A DNA stretch of 64,000 nt from Limosilactobacillus equigenerosi DSM 18793 = JCM 14505 (GCF_001311375.1 NZ_BBAS01000003.1:54012-118011); one strand, 5' to 3'. Positions 1 to 9,487 are shown, counted from the first letter of the stretch. The notes: generated by a model from the sequence alone, not told the origin. Made by a program: numbers and translations.

Positions 1-3
1 TAA

Positions 4-47
4 TGTTCAACAATTATACGTTCATTTGTTCAGAAGGATGGTATAAT
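4..47 (+). promoter_or_regulatory. deo operon promoter with DeoR-like operator
   Basis: A TATAAT -10 box lies at 42-47. Upstream are TGTTCAA (4-10) and TTCATTTGTTCA (21-32). The reverse complement of the second, TGAACAAATGAA, resembles the known Bacillus DeoR operator, whose half sites are TTGAAC/TTCAA. A SorC/DeoR-type regulator is encoded at the end of the same operon. I infer repression that is lifted by deoxyribose-5-phosphate. Confidence 0.5.
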
Positions 48-78
48 AAAGATATTAAAAGAAAGGAATGGTGATACC

Positions 79-758
79 ATGAGTTTAACAGTTGCAGAAT
101 TAGCGAAGTATATGGATCACACGTTGTTAAAGCCAGAAGCGACCGAAGATCAAATTGAACAAACGATTCAAGAAGCGATTAAGTACAATACGGCTTCCGT
201 TTGTGTTAACCCATACTGGGTTAAGAAGGTTCACGATGAACTTGAAGGGACGACGGTTAACACTTGTACGGTTGTTGGCTTCCCATTGGGGGCTACGTCA
301 ACGCAAAGCAAGGTTGATGAAACGAAGACCGCTTTAAAGGACGGCGCTGATGAAATTGATATGGTTATCAACATCGGTGAATTAAAGGCGGGTCATGATG
401 ATGCCGTGCAAGCTGATATTAAGGCAGTGGCCGATGCAACGCACGAAGGTGGCAAGTTGTTAAAGGTTATCATCGAAACAGCCTCTTAACGGATGAAGAA
501 AAGACGCGGGCCTCGAAGTTAACGGTGGCTGGTGACGCTGACTTTGTCAAGACGTCAACTGGTTTCTCAACTTCAGGTGCTAAGGCTGAAGACGTTAAGT
601 TAATGCGGGAAGCTGTTGGTCCTGACTTTAAGATTAAGGCTGCTGGTGGGATGCACAGTCTTGCCGATGCCTTATCAATGATTGATGCCGGGGCTGATCG
701 GCTTGGTGTTTCAGCTTCTGTGCAAATCTTAGAAGAAGCTAAGCAAGCTTGGGAATAA
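79..758 (+). CDS. deoC: Deoxyribose-phosphate aldolase (one frameshift)
   Basis: DeoC cleaves 2-deoxy-D-ribose 5-phosphate to glyceraldehyde 3-phosphate and acetaldehyde, the last step of deoxynucleoside breakdown in the cytoplasm. The N-terminal YMDHTLLKP, the LKVIIE strand with its lysine, the Schiff-base segment [10 protein letters not shown] and AAGGMHS are all present, as expected for this class I aldolase. Total length is about 226 aa, close to normal. The reading frame breaks near 484: one missing C in GCCTCTTAAC would restore A-L-L-T-D-E-E-K. A ribosome site AAAGGAATGG precedes the ATG. It is first in the cluster deoC-deoB-pdp-deoR. The frameshift is probably a sequencing error. Confidence 0.95.
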
Positions 759-786
759 GCTTCATGTACATACGGATTAATTAACC

Positions 787-832
787 ATAAAAGGGGTTAT
801 TGCGAAACAACGCGGTAGCTCCTTTTATTTTT
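787..832 (+). terminator. Intrinsic terminator after deoC
   Basis: An 18-bp stem (787-804 with 811-828) around a 6-base loop is followed by a T-run. Several pairs are G-U on the + strand RNA, which fixes the direction. deoB therefore has its own promoter. Confidence 0.85.
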
Positions 833-876
833 GAAATAATTTCCATGGTTAGTGTGCATAAATGTGCAAAACCGAG

Positions 877-908
877 TATAATGAAGTTGTGAAAAGAAAA
901 CGCTTACA
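877..908 (+). promoter_or_regulatory. deoB promoter -10 and catabolite response element
   Basis: TATAAT lies at 877-882. AGAAAACGCTTACA (895-908) matches the CcpA cre consensus TGWAARCGYTTWCA at 13 of 14 positions. Its position just downstream of the -10 box implies repression by CcpA when a preferred sugar is present. No clear -35 box was seen. Confidence 0.65.
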
Positions 909-930
909 GCAAATAAGGAGGTTATTTCTC

Positions 931-2119
931 ATGAGTTACAAACGGGTATTTACAATTGTCTTAGATTCAGTTGGGAACGGGGCCGCACCAGATGCGGACA
1001 AGTTTGGTGATGTTGGGGCTGATACCCTGGGACATGTTGGTAGTCACTACGCCGGGAAGTTAGCGTTACCAAATTTAGCTAAGTTAGGGTTAAGTAATAC
1101 GCGGACCACGCCAATTGAAGGGGTAGCAGTGGCTGAACCAGCCTTGGTAACTTTGGGAATATGAACGAAATTTCGGCCGGCAAAGATAGTATGGATGGCC
1201 ACTGGGAAATGATGGGGTTACCAGTGATGAAGCATTATCAACTTTCCCGGATGGTTTTCCAGCTTGGTTAATTGAAAAATTGGAAACTTTCGCTGGTCGT
1301 AAAGTGATTGTTAATAAGCCCTACTCTGGGACGGATGTGATTCATGATTATGGTGAACATCAAATGGCCACGGGTGATTTAATCGTTTATACATCTGGTG
1401 ATTCGGTGCTCCAAATTGCGGCGCATGAAGATGTCATTCCAGTTGAGGAATTATACCGGATTTGCGAATACGCGCGGACGTTAGTGAACGGACCGGAAGT
1501 AACGATTGGTCGGGTGATTGCACGGCCATACGTGGGACCGGACAAGGATCACTTTACCCGGACGGCCAATCGGCGCGACTTTAGTTTGGCACCAATTGGC
1601 GAAACGGCGCTCGATGAATTAAAGGCCGCTGGCTTGGATGTGATTGCGGTTGGGAAGACCAATGATATCTTCTCCGGTCAAGGATTTACCCAAAATTTCC
1701 ATAACGAAAGCAACATGGACGGAATGGACCATGTGATGACCGTTTTAGGTCAAGACTTCCACGGCTTCTGTTTCACGAATTTAGTGGATTTTGATGCAAT
1801 GTACGGTCACCGGCGGAATCCACAAGGGTTTGGGCAAGCCTTAATGGACTTTGACCAACGCTTAGGTGAAGTCTTAGCGGCCATGAAGCCAGATGACTTA
1901 CTCTTAATTACTGCTGACCACGGGAACGATCCTGGCTTTACGGGGTCTGACCACACTCGGGAAACAGTACCATTGCTAGCTTACTCACCATCCATGAAGG
2001 AAACAAACCAATCGTTAGGCACGCGGACAACCTTTAGTGACCTTGGCGCTACGATCTTGGAAAACTTTGGTTTAACAGCACAACGGGGGTCTAGTTTCTA
2101 CGACGCAATTAAGAATTAA
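931..2119 (+). CDS. deoB: Phosphopentomutase (two frameshifts)
   Basis: DeoB interconverts (deoxy)ribose 1-phosphate and 5-phosphate, linking nucleoside phosphorolysis to DeoC and the pentose pathway. It belongs to the alkaline phosphatase superfamily. [17 protein letters not shown] at the N-terminus carries the metal-binding aspartate, GADTLGH follows, and ITADHGNDP and SDHTRE near the C-terminus are the second metal cluster. The reconstructed length is about 395 aa, the normal size. The frame breaks near 1160 and near 1228. GGAGG lies 9 bases before the ATG at 931; an upstream in-frame ATG at 862 has no such site and lies before the promoter. Confidence 0.94.
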
Positions 2120-2132
2120 GGAGGCCCAACCG

Positions 2133-3434
2133 ATGCGGATGCTTGATATCATTCACACGAAACGTGAAGGCGGGCAATTAAGTCCGGAACAACTGCAATT
2201 TTTTTTGTTGACGGGGTCGTTGATGGATCAATTCCGGAATACCAAACGAGTGCCTTGTTAATGGCCATTTTTAACAATGGGATGACGGATGAAGAACAAA
2301 CGGAATTAACCATGTTAATGATGAAGTCCGGGACGCACCTTGACCTAGCTAAAATTCCAGGGATTAAAGTTGATAAGCATTCAACCGGTGGGGTCGGTGA
2401 TAAAGTAAGCCTTCCCTTAGCGGCAATGGTAGCGGCCGTGGGCATTCCAGTGCCGATGATTTCGGGACGGGGCCTTGGTCATACCGGCGGAACTTTGGAC
2501 AAATTGGAAGCGATCCCAGGTTATCGGGTGGAATTAAGCGAAAGTGAATTCATTAACCAAGTTGCGACGGAAGGATTGGCAATTGTTGGGGCTACGGGTG
2601 AAGTGGCGCCAGCTGATAAGAAGATCTATGCCTTGCGGGATGTGACCGATACAGTGGACTCGATTCCGTTAATTGCCAGTTCAATTATGAGTAAGAAGAT
2701 TGCTTCCGGCACGGATGCCTTGGTAATTGACGTGAAAACTGGGGCCGGGGCCTTTATGAAACGGTTAGAAGATTCAGAAGCCTTAGCTAAAGCCCTCGTG
2801 AAAATTGGGCAACAAGCGGGGCTCCAATGTGAAGCAATTATTTCTGATATGAACCAACCCCTGGGACGTAAAATTGGGAATGCGTTGGAAATTGAAGAAA
2901 CGATTGATTGCTTGAAGGGGCACGGTCCAGCTGACTTAATGGAAGTGGTTTATACGCTGGGCAGTCACATGGTGGTCTTTGGTCGTAAAGCCTCAGATTT
3001 AGCGACTGCGCGCCAACTGCTGGAACAAACGATTGCCGATGGTTCAGCCTTAGCGAAGTTTAAAGCCATGGTTGTGGCGCAAGGCGGTGATGGACGCGTC
3101 ATTGATGACTATAAGGTAATGCCACAAGCTAAGTACCAAATTGACTATCCAGCATCCAAAGCTGGGGTAATTACCCAAATGTTAGCGGATGAAATTGGGA
3201 TGGCTAGCATGGTGCTTGGTGGTGGTCGCGCTAAAGCGAGCGATCAACTGGATTATAGTGTGGGGATTGAATTGAATAAAAAAACTCGGTGATTCTGTCC
3301 AAGCGGGCGAAACCATTTTAACGATTTACGCTAACCGCGAAGATGTTAGTGATGCGATTAAGCTTTTAGACCAAAGTATTCAAATTGGTGAACATGCTGA
3401 AGTACCACCACTAGTATATGAAGTGATTAAGTAG
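2133..3434 (+). CDS. pdp: Pyrimidine-nucleoside phosphorylase (two frameshifts)
   Basis: The enzyme splits uridine, thymidine or deoxyuridine with phosphate into base and (deoxy)ribose 1-phosphate, the substrate of DeoB. The N-terminus [14 protein letters not shown] and the family signature [20 protein letters not shown] are clear, as is [13 protein letters not shown] for phosphate binding. Reconstructed length is about 433 aa, which is normal. Frame breaks sit in a T-run near 2200 and an A-run near 3285. GGAGG precedes the ATG 14 bases after the deoB stop codon, so the two are co-transcribed. Confidence 0.94.
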
Positions 3435-3487
3435 GGCAAAATTTGGTACAATAGAAGCCGACGATTTTTATGAGGCGGTGAGAGAAG

Positions 3488-4426
3488 ATGAAGACACAAG
3501 CACGGATAACCTTAGCCCTTGAGGTATCCCAACGCTATTACATGTTAGACCAAAATCAGAGTCAAATTGCGACCGAGTTAGCCATTTCGCGGGCGTCGGT
3601 ATCGCGGTTACTGAAGTTTGCGCGCGAACAAGGGCTTGTTACGATTGAAATTCATAATCCATTAACGGCGGTCGAAACGTTGGCGAACCGGATTAAGGAA
3701 CAGTATCACTTAAAAGATGTGGTGGTTGTCCCCACAAAACGGGCGGATGAAAACCCCGTCCAAGCAGTTGGAAAAGCAGGGGCCAAGTATTTGCAAAGCC
3801 ACGTTAAAGATCATGATATTATCGGGATTGGCTGGGGCAAGACGGTTTATGAGGTGGCGCGCCAATTAACGCCCCAAGATTTTACCGATGTTCAAGTCGT
3901 GCAAATGAAGGGGAGCGCAGCTGATAATGCGACCAATAATTTTGCGTATGAAGCAATCAATGACTTTGCTAAAGCCTATCAAACGAACCCGCAATACTTA
4001 CCGTTACCGGTGATTTTTGATCAAGCAACGACCAAACAAGTCATTGAACAAGATCGCCATATTAGCCGGACCCTTGATTTAGGTCGGCAAGCGAATGTGG
4101 CTTTGTTTACCGTCGGGACGGTACGGTCATCAGCAATGCTCTTTAAGCTCGGATATTTAACCGCTGCCGAACAACATCGCTTACAAGCTAATTCAGTGGG
4201 GGATGCGTTTTCGCGGTTTATTGATGCCGAGGGGCAGATTGCGGATGAACAAATCAATCAACGGACAATTGGGATTGAATTGGATGCATTAAAGCAGAAG
4301 GAAACGAGTATTTTAGTGGTTGGGAAAGTGGCTAAAGTTCCGGCCACCAAGGCTGTTTTAACGGCTGGATATGCTAATGTGTTGATTATTGATCAATTGA
4401 GCGCTGAAAATTTAATTAGGTCGTAA
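3488..4426 (+). CDS. deoR: SorC/DeoR-type transcriptional regulator of the deo operon
   Basis: A 312-aa protein with an N-terminal helix-turn-helix (about residues 20-55, NQSQIATELAISRASVSRLL) and a C-terminal sugar-phosphate-binding SorC domain (GIGWGKTV at about 115 is the typical phosphate loop). Size and arrangement match Bacillus DeoR, a repressor released by deoxyribose 5-phosphate. It ends the deo cluster, with a likely operator at the start of the window. The stop codon TAA lies inside a fragment of the AGGTCGTGA repeat that follows, so the last few residues may have been set by repeat insertion. Confidence 0.85.
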   Translation: MKTQARITLALEVSQRYYMLDQNQSQIATELAISRASVSRLLKFAREQGLVTIEIHNPLTAVETLANRIKEQYHLKDVVVVPTKRADENPVQAVGKAGAKYLQSHVKDHDIIGIGWGKTVYEVARQLTPQDFTDVQVVQMKGSAADNATNNFAYEAINDFAKAYQTNPQYLPLPVIFDQATTKQVIEQDRHISRTLDLGRQANVALFTVGTVRSSAMLFKLGYLTAAEQHRLQANSVGDAFSRFIDAEGQIADEQINQRTIGIELDALKQKETSILVVGKVAKVPATKAVLTAGYANVLIIDQLSAENLIRS

Positions 4427-4428
4427 TC

Positions 4429-4553
4429 AGGTCGTGAGCCACGCATTATGGAAGCCGTGGCCTAACGTAGGCAAAGCGTTGGCGCTAGCAACGCTAGGGT
4501 CGGCGACTTTGTCATAGTTAGGCACTAGGCTTCCGCGTGGCGAGCGTAGTTAC
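4429..4553 (+). repeat. Structured dispersed repeat, copy R1
   Basis: It starts AGGTCGTGAG and ends CGTAGTTAC. Nested complementary arms are: GCCACGC (4438-4444) with GCGTGGC (4535-4541), GGAAGCC (4450-4456) with GGCTTCC (4528-4534), GCCTAAC (4460-4466) with GTTAGGC (4517-4523), and an inner hairpin closing on CTAGC/GCTAG. It begins 3 bases after the deoR stop codon. R6 is a close inverted copy with a compensatory change in the outer stem. Confidence 0.85.
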
Positions 4554-4557
4554 ATCC

Positions 4558-4679
4558 AGGTCGTGAGGCGGACATAAAAACCACCGTATCATAACATTGA
4601 ACCTGGCGTTGATGGATAGAATATCCATCAGCGTCGGGTTTTCGTTATGACTAGGTGGTTGTCCGACGAACGAAGTTAC
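4558..4679 (+). repeat. Structured dispersed repeat, copy R2
   Basis: It has the same ends (AGGTCGTGAG and CGAACGAAGTTAC) and the same nesting as R1, but almost entirely different stem sequences: GGCGGACA with TGTCCGAC, AACCACC (4579-4585) with GGTGGTT (4654-4660), ATAAC with GTTAT, and an inner GTTGATGGAT/ATCCATCAGC hairpin. Only four bases separate it from R1. It is followed by GAAGTTGCCGTCGAA, an extension also seen after R4. Confidence 0.8.
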
Positions 4680-4709
4680 GAAGTTGCCGTCGAAGGCTTA
4701 TTAATTCAG

Positions 4710-4738
4710 TTGACACCGTTAATATTTTGGTGTAAAGT
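4710..4738 (+). promoter_or_regulatory. Promoter of the cysteine operon leader
   Basis: TTGACA (4710-4715) and TAAAGT (4733-4738) are separated by 17 bases, a near-consensus housekeeping promoter. It lies about 45 bases before the leader peptide. Confidence 0.75.
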
Positions 4739-4781
4739 AACTACAATTAATTATCTACTTACAAAAAGAAAGGAAATGTCG

Positions 4782-4841
4782 ATGATGAATTCAGCATTAG
4801 TATGTTGTTGCGAATTACATTCAACCGAACGGACGAGTTAG
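4782..4841 (+). CDS. Cysteine-rich leader peptide (attenuation)
   Basis: A 19-aa ORF reads MMNSALVCCCELHSTERTS with three consecutive cysteine codons (TGT TGT TGC, 4803-4811). AAAGGA lies about 8 bases upstream. It sits between a strong promoter and an intrinsic terminator that precedes the cysteine biosynthesis genes. I infer that ribosome stalling at the Cys codons when Cys-tRNA is short allows readthrough. A second unlinked locus with a CCC peptide (49140-49211), ahead of a cystine-type transporter, supports this. Confidence 0.75.
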   Translation: MMNSALVCCCELHSTERTS

Positions 4842-4846
4842 CCGTT

Positions 4847-4933
4847 GGGGATTTTGTGGTTCGCTTAATTATCACATTTCTACCAATCCTAGTTGCTAAT
4901 TCCGGTTCGGAAATTAGCGACTAGGATTTTTTT
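4847..4933 (+). terminator. Attenuator: antiterminator arm and intrinsic terminator before cysE-like/cysK
   Basis: The terminator pairs 4885-4904 (starting AATCCTAG) with 4908-4928 (ending CTAGGATT) and is followed by seven Ts. GGGGATT at 4847-4853, six bases after the leader stop codon, can pair with AATCCT at the foot of the terminator. A ribosome finishing the leader would cover this arm (terminator forms); one stalled at the Cys codons would not. Confidence 0.7.
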
Positions 4934-4992
4934 GTAACTGAAAGGGGATGATCAACGTTAGTCAGCTTGATTGTCAAAAATGGAGTCAGATA

Positions 4993-5776
4993 ATGCGAAT
5001 TGGAATTGTAAACTTAATGCACGATAAAGTTGCCACCCAAGCGCGCTTTGCTCAGCGCTTGCAACAGTGGCAACCAGCGATAGAATTAACCTACTTTTAT
5101 CCGGTTGATCATTACCGCAATCGGCCGGTACCAGCTTCCGTAGCGGCGATTAGTCAGCCGTTGGATTTAGCCACGGTTGCAACGATGGATGCCGTGATTG
5201 TAACGGGGGCGCCGGTGGAACGCTTGGATTTTGAGGCGGTGACGTACTATCAGGAATTAACGCGTTTGTTTGATTTCCTAGCGCAACGGCACCTTCCAAC
5301 CTTATTTGTGTGCTGGGGTGCAATGGCCGCGTTGCATCATTTTTTTCGGGATTGAAAAGCTCTCCTTAACTCACAAATATTTTGGTGGTTATTCGCAACG
5401 GATTCAGCAACCAACGCCATTGTTAGCAGATTTACCCCGGCATTTTATCGCCCCGCATGCTCGCTATGCTGAGGTTAACCATGACCAAGTAAATCAGGTT
5501 GCTGCGTTGGCGGTGAATGCCACGACGACCACCGATGAATTATTTCTTTTGACGCAACAAGACCAACCATTTAGTTACTTATTTGCCCATTTAGAATATG
5601 ACGGGCCAGCACTACAACAAGAGTTTATCCGTGAACAAGCCGCGTGGGGTGGGTTACCTGCTCAACCGGTGAATTATGATTTAGCCACTGGGCAACCATT
5701 GTTTTCGTGGGAAACAACTTCGCAACGATTTTTCAAAAATTGGTTGACCCAAGTTCAAATAACCGAGGAGATTTAA
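4993..5776 (+). CDS. cysE: Serine O-acetyltransferase of the MetA family (one frameshift)
   Basis: The protein belongs to the homoserine O-acyltransferase (MetA) family: [23 protein letters not shown] and [14 protein letters not shown] with the catalytic cysteine. In Lactobacillus casei the metA-like gene directly upstream of cysK was shown to be a serine acetyltransferase rather than a homoserine acyltransferase. The same arrangement here, plus the Cys-codon leader, makes O-acetylserine synthesis the likely job. The frame breaks in a T-run near 5345. The start at 4993 has GGAG at 7 bases; the alternative ATG at 4948 abuts its ribosome site. The 1-base gap to cysK indicates coupling. Confidence 0.8.
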
Positions 5777-5777
5777 A

Positions 5778-6689
5778 ATGACGATTTACAACTCAATAAC
5801 TGAATTAATTGGAAAGACCCCACTTGTGAAATTAAACCGCGTGGTACCGGCCGGGGCCGCTGATGTGTATGTTAAGTTAGAATTCTTTAACCCTGCCGGT
5901 TCAATTAAGGATCGGATTGCCTTAGCGATGATCGAAGCTGCCGAAGCAAGCGGTGATTTAAAACCTGGGGACACGATTGTGGAACCAACGTCAGGGAATA
6001 CTGGGATTGGATTAGCTGCGGTGGCCGCTGCGAAGGGGTATCATTTGATTATTACGATGCCGGAAACGATGAGTGTCGAACGGCGGAAGTTAATGCAAGG
6101 TTACGGAGCCGAATTACTTTTGACCTCTGGTGCGGATGGAATGAAAGGTTCCATTGCTAAGGCCCAAGAATTAGTAGATACGAAGGGGTACTTCATGCCA
6201 ATGCAATTTGAAAACCCAGCTAATCCAAAGGCCCACGAAGTTACGACCGGGCAAGAAATTATCGCTGATTTTGGGACTGATAATTTACCTGACGCCTTTG
6301 TGGCCGGGGTCGGAACTGGGGGAACCTTAACCGGCGTTGGTCATGATCTGAAAGCAGCGGATGAAACGATTAAAATTTATGCGCTTGAACCAGCTGAATC
6401 ACCATTGTTAAAAGAAGGAAAAGCCGGTAAACACAAGATTCAAGGGATTAGTGCAGGATTTATTCCAGCAACGTTAGACCAAACAGTTTACAATGGCATC
6501 GTAGCAGTTTCAAGTGATGATGCAATTGCAATGGCTAAAGTCGTCGGTGAGCAAGAAGGTTTCTTGCCTGGGATTAGCGCAGGGGCTAACATCGCCGGTG
6601 CGATTGAAATTGCTAAGCAACTGGGTACTGGTCATAAGGTGGTAACGGTTGCTCCTGATGGTGGAGATCGGTATTTGTCAATTTTTTAG
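5778..6689 (+). CDS. cysK: Cysteine synthase (O-acetylserine sulfhydrylase)
   Basis: This PLP enzyme joins O-acetylserine and sulfide to make cysteine. Of 303 aa, it shows [11 protein letters not shown] with the PLP lysine (about residue 42), [11 protein letters not shown] for substrate binding and [10 protein letters not shown] for the PLP phosphate. GAGGAG precedes the ATG. It is co-transcribed with the MetA-type acetyltransferase. The C-terminus is odd: the stop TAG lies inside TAGGTCGTGA, the end of the dispersed repeat, directly after RYLSIF, so repeat insertion may have replaced the last residues. Confidence 0.95.
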   Translation: MTIYNSITELIGKTPLVKLNRVVPAGAADVYVKLEFFNPAGSIKDRIALAMIEAAEASGDLKPGDTIVEPTSGNTGIGLAAVAAAKGYHLIITMPETMSVERRKLMQGYGAELLLTSGADGMKGSIAKAQELVDTKGYFMPMQFENPANPKAHEVTTGQEIIADFGTDNLPDAFVAGVGTGGTLTGVGHDLKAADETIKIYALEPAESPLLKEGKAGKHKIQGISAGFIPATLDQTVYNGIVAVSSDDAIAMAKVVGEQEGFLPGISAGANIAGAIEIAKQLGTGHKVVTVAPDGGDRYLSIF

Positions 6690-6819
6690 GTCGTGAATCT
6701 AGGTCGTGAGCCGAGCGTTAAAAGCGACGTTAGGCTAACTTGGAAATGGACGTTGGCGTGGCACACGTCGGCGTCTGTTTTCAGTTAGTCCTAGTCGCTT
6801 GCTCGGTGAACGAAGTTAC
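6688..6819 (+). repeat. Structured dispersed repeat, copy R3 with an extra half end
   Basis: A lone end AGGTCGTGA (6688-6696) overlaps the cysK stop codon, then a full copy runs from 6701 to 6819. Stems: GCCGAGC with GCTCGGT, AAGCGAC with GTCGCTT, AGGCTAACT with AGTTAGTCCT, and inner GACGTTGGCGTG with CACGTCGGCGTC. It is nearly identical to the inverted copy R5 at 28621-28740 except in the inner hairpin. Confidence 0.85.
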
Positions 6820-6838
6820 AATGCTACCGTAGAAGATA

Positions 6839-6987
6839 GTCCGCCGAACGAAGTTACATCCAGGTCGTGAGCTCAGCTATCAAAGCGCCTGTTGGCGTAA
6901 CTATATAAATCGTGGCGGAACTGATGCAATCAGGTTCGGCGAGATTTTGAGTTAGGCTCTAAGGCGCTGTTGAGCTAACTAAGTTAC
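6839..6987 (+). repeat. Structured dispersed repeat, copy R4 plus the 3' remnant of another copy
   Basis: 6839-6857 (GTCCGCCGAACGAAGTTAC) is the right end of a lost R2-like copy. R4 runs 6862-6987, with AGCTCA paired to TGAGCT, AGCGCCT paired to AGGCGCT, and GTAACT paired to AGTTAG. Its stems share little sequence with R1-R3 but the architecture and termini are kept. It is followed by AAGTTGCCGTCGAA as after R2. Confidence 0.75.
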
Positions 6988-7020
6988 TAAGTTGCCGTCG
7001 AACTACAATTACAGTTAACC

Positions 7021-7056
7021 AAAAATGCCTCGCAAAATCGCGAGGCATTTTTTTTA
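7021..7056. terminator. Bidirectional terminator between cysK and mmuM
   Basis: AAAAATGCCTCGC pairs perfectly with GCGAGGCATTTTT around a 6-base loop, with a T-run on both strands. It serves the convergent cysteine operon and mmuM. Confidence 0.9.
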
Positions 7057-7977
7057 TTCTAGGGTATCAAAATAAGCACGAACATTTTCAATATCATGCG
7101 GCATCGTCGTACAACACCCGCCAATGATAGTCGCACCGGCGTGGTACCACGTTGGAATTAACTCCTTAAACGTTGGACCGCTAGCTGGATCGGACCACGT
7201 TTTGGTGGTTGGGTCATACGTGGCGCCAGAGTTAGGGTAAACAATAATTGGTAAGTCAGTGGTGGCGTGAATTAATTGAATCGCTGGTTCGACCACGTCT
7301 AAGGCAACACAGTTAAACCCAACTGCGACGACTTGGGAATCCGTGGCGATTGCTTGGACGGCGGTCGCTAACGCTGTCCCATCAGCCAAGTGGTGGTCAT
7401 CGTGCAGTGAGAAGGCAACATAAACCGGTAAATCGGGTGCTAATTGATGCACGAGCTCGAGCACGGCTTGGGTTTCAGTTAATTTTGGTTGGGTTTCGAC
7501 AGCCAGGACATCGATCCCGGCCGCGAGAATTTCTTCTAAGCGGGGGCGATGAAAGGCTTGGTATTCATCAACACTTAACTCGTAATTTCCCGTATATTCA
7601 CTCCCATCGGCTAAGTAAGCTCCGTATGGTCCAATGGTTCCGGCAACATAATTATGTTTGCCAGTTTTAACCTCATAGTCGTCGCGCGCTTGGTTGGCAA
7701 GTTCGACGGCGTGGCGTATAAATTGGCGCGCCTGGGTTTCGGTAAAGCCAGCCGTTAAAAAGGCGGGTAAATTCGCTTGATAAGTATTGGTAATCACTAA
7801 ATCAGCACCAGCGTTAAAGTAATCCAAGTGGACTTGGTAAACTTTTTGCGGGTCTTTAACGAGGGCCATGGCGGTCCAAAGTTGGTTGTTAGTATCAAGG
7901 CCGTAGTGTTCTAAGGGGGTTGACATAGCGCCATCTAACACGAGGGGACCTTGTTGTAAACGGGTTAATAAATTCAT
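7054..7977 (-). CDS. mmuM: Homocysteine S-methyltransferase
   Basis: The enzyme transfers a methyl group from S-methylmethionine to homocysteine, giving methionine. The 307-aa protein starts with GPLVLDGAMSTPLE, has the zinc-ligand cysteine in GFNC (about 223) and the pair in GGCCTTMPHD near the C-terminus, the signature of this zinc-dependent family. GGAGG lies 8 bases before the ATG. It is divergent from the mmuP permease, the usual partner that imports S-methylmethionine. Confidence 0.93.
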   Translation of the reverse strand: MNLLTRLQQGPLVLDGAMSTPLEHYGLDTNNQLWTAMALVKDPQKVYQVHLDYFNAGADLVITNTYQANLPAFLTAGFTETQARQFIRHAVELANQARDDYEVKTGKHNYVAGTIGPYGAYLADGSEYTGNYELSVDEYQAFHRPRLEEILAAGIDVLAVETQPKLTETQAVLELVHQLAPDLPVYVAFSLHDDHHLADGTALATAVQAIATDSQVVAVGFNCVALDVVEPAIQLIHATTDLPIIVYPNSGATYDPTTKTWSDPASGPTFKELIPTWYHAGATIIGGCCTTMPHDIENVRAYFDTLE

Positions 7978-8052
7978 TTGGTATTCCTCCGATTTATATG
8001 ATAATATTCTAATGATACTTTAATAATAATCTAAAGACAAGAAGGAACTATA

Positions 8053-9434
8053 ATGAGTAAACGAACCGAAAGTTTAACGCGGAAAATGGAAGCGCGGCAT
8101 ATTCAAATGATTTCCCTTGGGGGCGTGATTGGGACCGGTCTCTTTTTAAGTTCAGGCTATACCATTCATGAAGCCGGGCCAATTGGGACGATTCTCGCCT
8201 ATTGTTTAGGGGCGATAATTGTTTATGCGGTGATGTTATGCCTCGGAGAATTAGCCGTAGCGATGCCGTATACGGGAGCTTTTCATCTTTATGCAAAACG
8301 TTACATCAGTCCTGGAACAGGCTTTTTAGTCGCCATTTTATATTGGTTAACATGGACGATTGCGCTTGGCTCTGAATTTACGGCGGCGGGATTAATTATG
8401 CGCCATTGGTTCCCGCAAACCCCAGTCTGGCTGTGGAGTTTGTTGTTCATGATTTTGATTTTATTATCAAATATTTATTCGGTGAAGGTGTTTGCGGAAA
8501 GTGAATTTTGGTTCGCGGCCGTTAAAGTTTTCGCCATTGTCGCCTTTATTATTTTAGGTGGCGCGGCCATCGTGGGCTTATTGTCAGTTGATGGGATGCA
8601 ACATGCGCCAGGGTTAACCAACTTTACCAAAGCTGGCTGGTTCCCGAACGGCTTTCAAGGTGTTTTCACGACTATGTTAACGGTCAACTTTGCCTTTTCC
8701 GGGACCGAATTAATTGCCATTACGGCTGGAGAAGCGAAGGATCCCGCCAAAACGATTCCGAAGGCGATTCATACCACGTTATGGCGATTAGTTGTCTTCT
8801 TTATCGGGAGTATTATTGTCATGGCGGCCTTGATTCCGTATCAAGTGGCTGGCGTGACCCAGAGTCCATTTGTATACGTATTAAAGCATCTTGGGATTCC
8901 GTTTGCGGGTGATTTGATGAATTTTGTCGTCTTAACGGCGATTATTTCAGCCGCTAATTCGGGGTTATATGCCTCAACGAGGATGTTATGGTCGTTAGCC
9001 AACGAAGGGACGATTAGCAAGAAAATTGCCAAAACGAACGCCCACGGGATTCCGGTGCGGGCCTTAACCTTAAGTATGCTGGGAGGGATTTTAGCACTAT
9101 TATCAAGTGTGTATGCGGCTGATTCCTTGTACCTAGTCTTAGTGTCAATTTCGGGATTAGCGTCGTGATTGTCTGGATGGCGATTGCATTAGCGCAAATT
9201 CGCTTCCGGCATGCCTTTTTAAAGGCTGGTCATCAGCTTAGCGAGTTGCAATATCAAACGCCGTGGTTCCCAATCGTGCCGTGGTTTGCCTTTATTGCGA
9301 GCGCGTTATCATGTATTTTAATTTGGTTTGATCCAAATCAACGGATCGCCTTGTACTGGACGATTCCGTTTGTGATTGCGTGTTATGTTGTCCATGCATT
9401 GGCTACGAAATATCATGCTCGCCGGAAAAAGTAA
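8053..9434 (+). CDS. mmuP: S-methylmethionine-type APC permease (one frameshift)
   Basis: A 12-helix amino acid permease of the APC family (about 460 aa when joined). The N-terminal helix has [19 protein letters not shown], typical of the family, and [14 protein letters not shown] follows in the sixth helix. Pairing with the divergent mmuM points to S-methylmethionine as substrate; that is inferred from context. The frame breaks near 9160, where SISGLA should continue into [16 protein letters not shown]. Confidence 0.85.
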
Positions 9435-9443
9435 CTTTGCCCC

Positions 9444-9472
9444 TTGTCAGTTGGCATAATCGGGGGTATACT
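9444..9472 (+). promoter_or_regulatory. xpt-pbuX promoter
   Basis: TTGTCA (9444-9449) and TATACT (9467-9472) are spaced by 17 bases, 20 bases before the riboswitch aptamer. Confidence 0.75.
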
Positions 9473-9487
9473 CCTTTACATATTAAT

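Noticed and set aside
862..930. Upstream in-frame start for deoB
   Set aside because: The ATG at 862 lies before the -10 box and has no ribosome site; ATG 931 follows GGAGG and gives the family N-terminus.
4647..4781. 64-codon ORF covering the Cys leader
   Set aside because: Its start lies inside repeat R2, upstream of the promoter; only the last 19 codons have a ribosome site and a rationale.
4948..4992. Longer N-terminus of the cysE-like protein
   Set aside because: The ribosome site abuts the ATG at 4948 with no spacer; 4993 has proper spacing and starts at the conserved MRIGIVNLM.
4429..6987. CRISPR-like repeat array
   Set aside because: Units are about 125 bp with palindromic interiors, separated by 4 bp or irregular gaps, and no cas genes are near.
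7140..7155. GTGGTACCACG resembling a T-box core
   Set aside because: It lies inside mmuM coding sequence and none of the other T-box parts are present.
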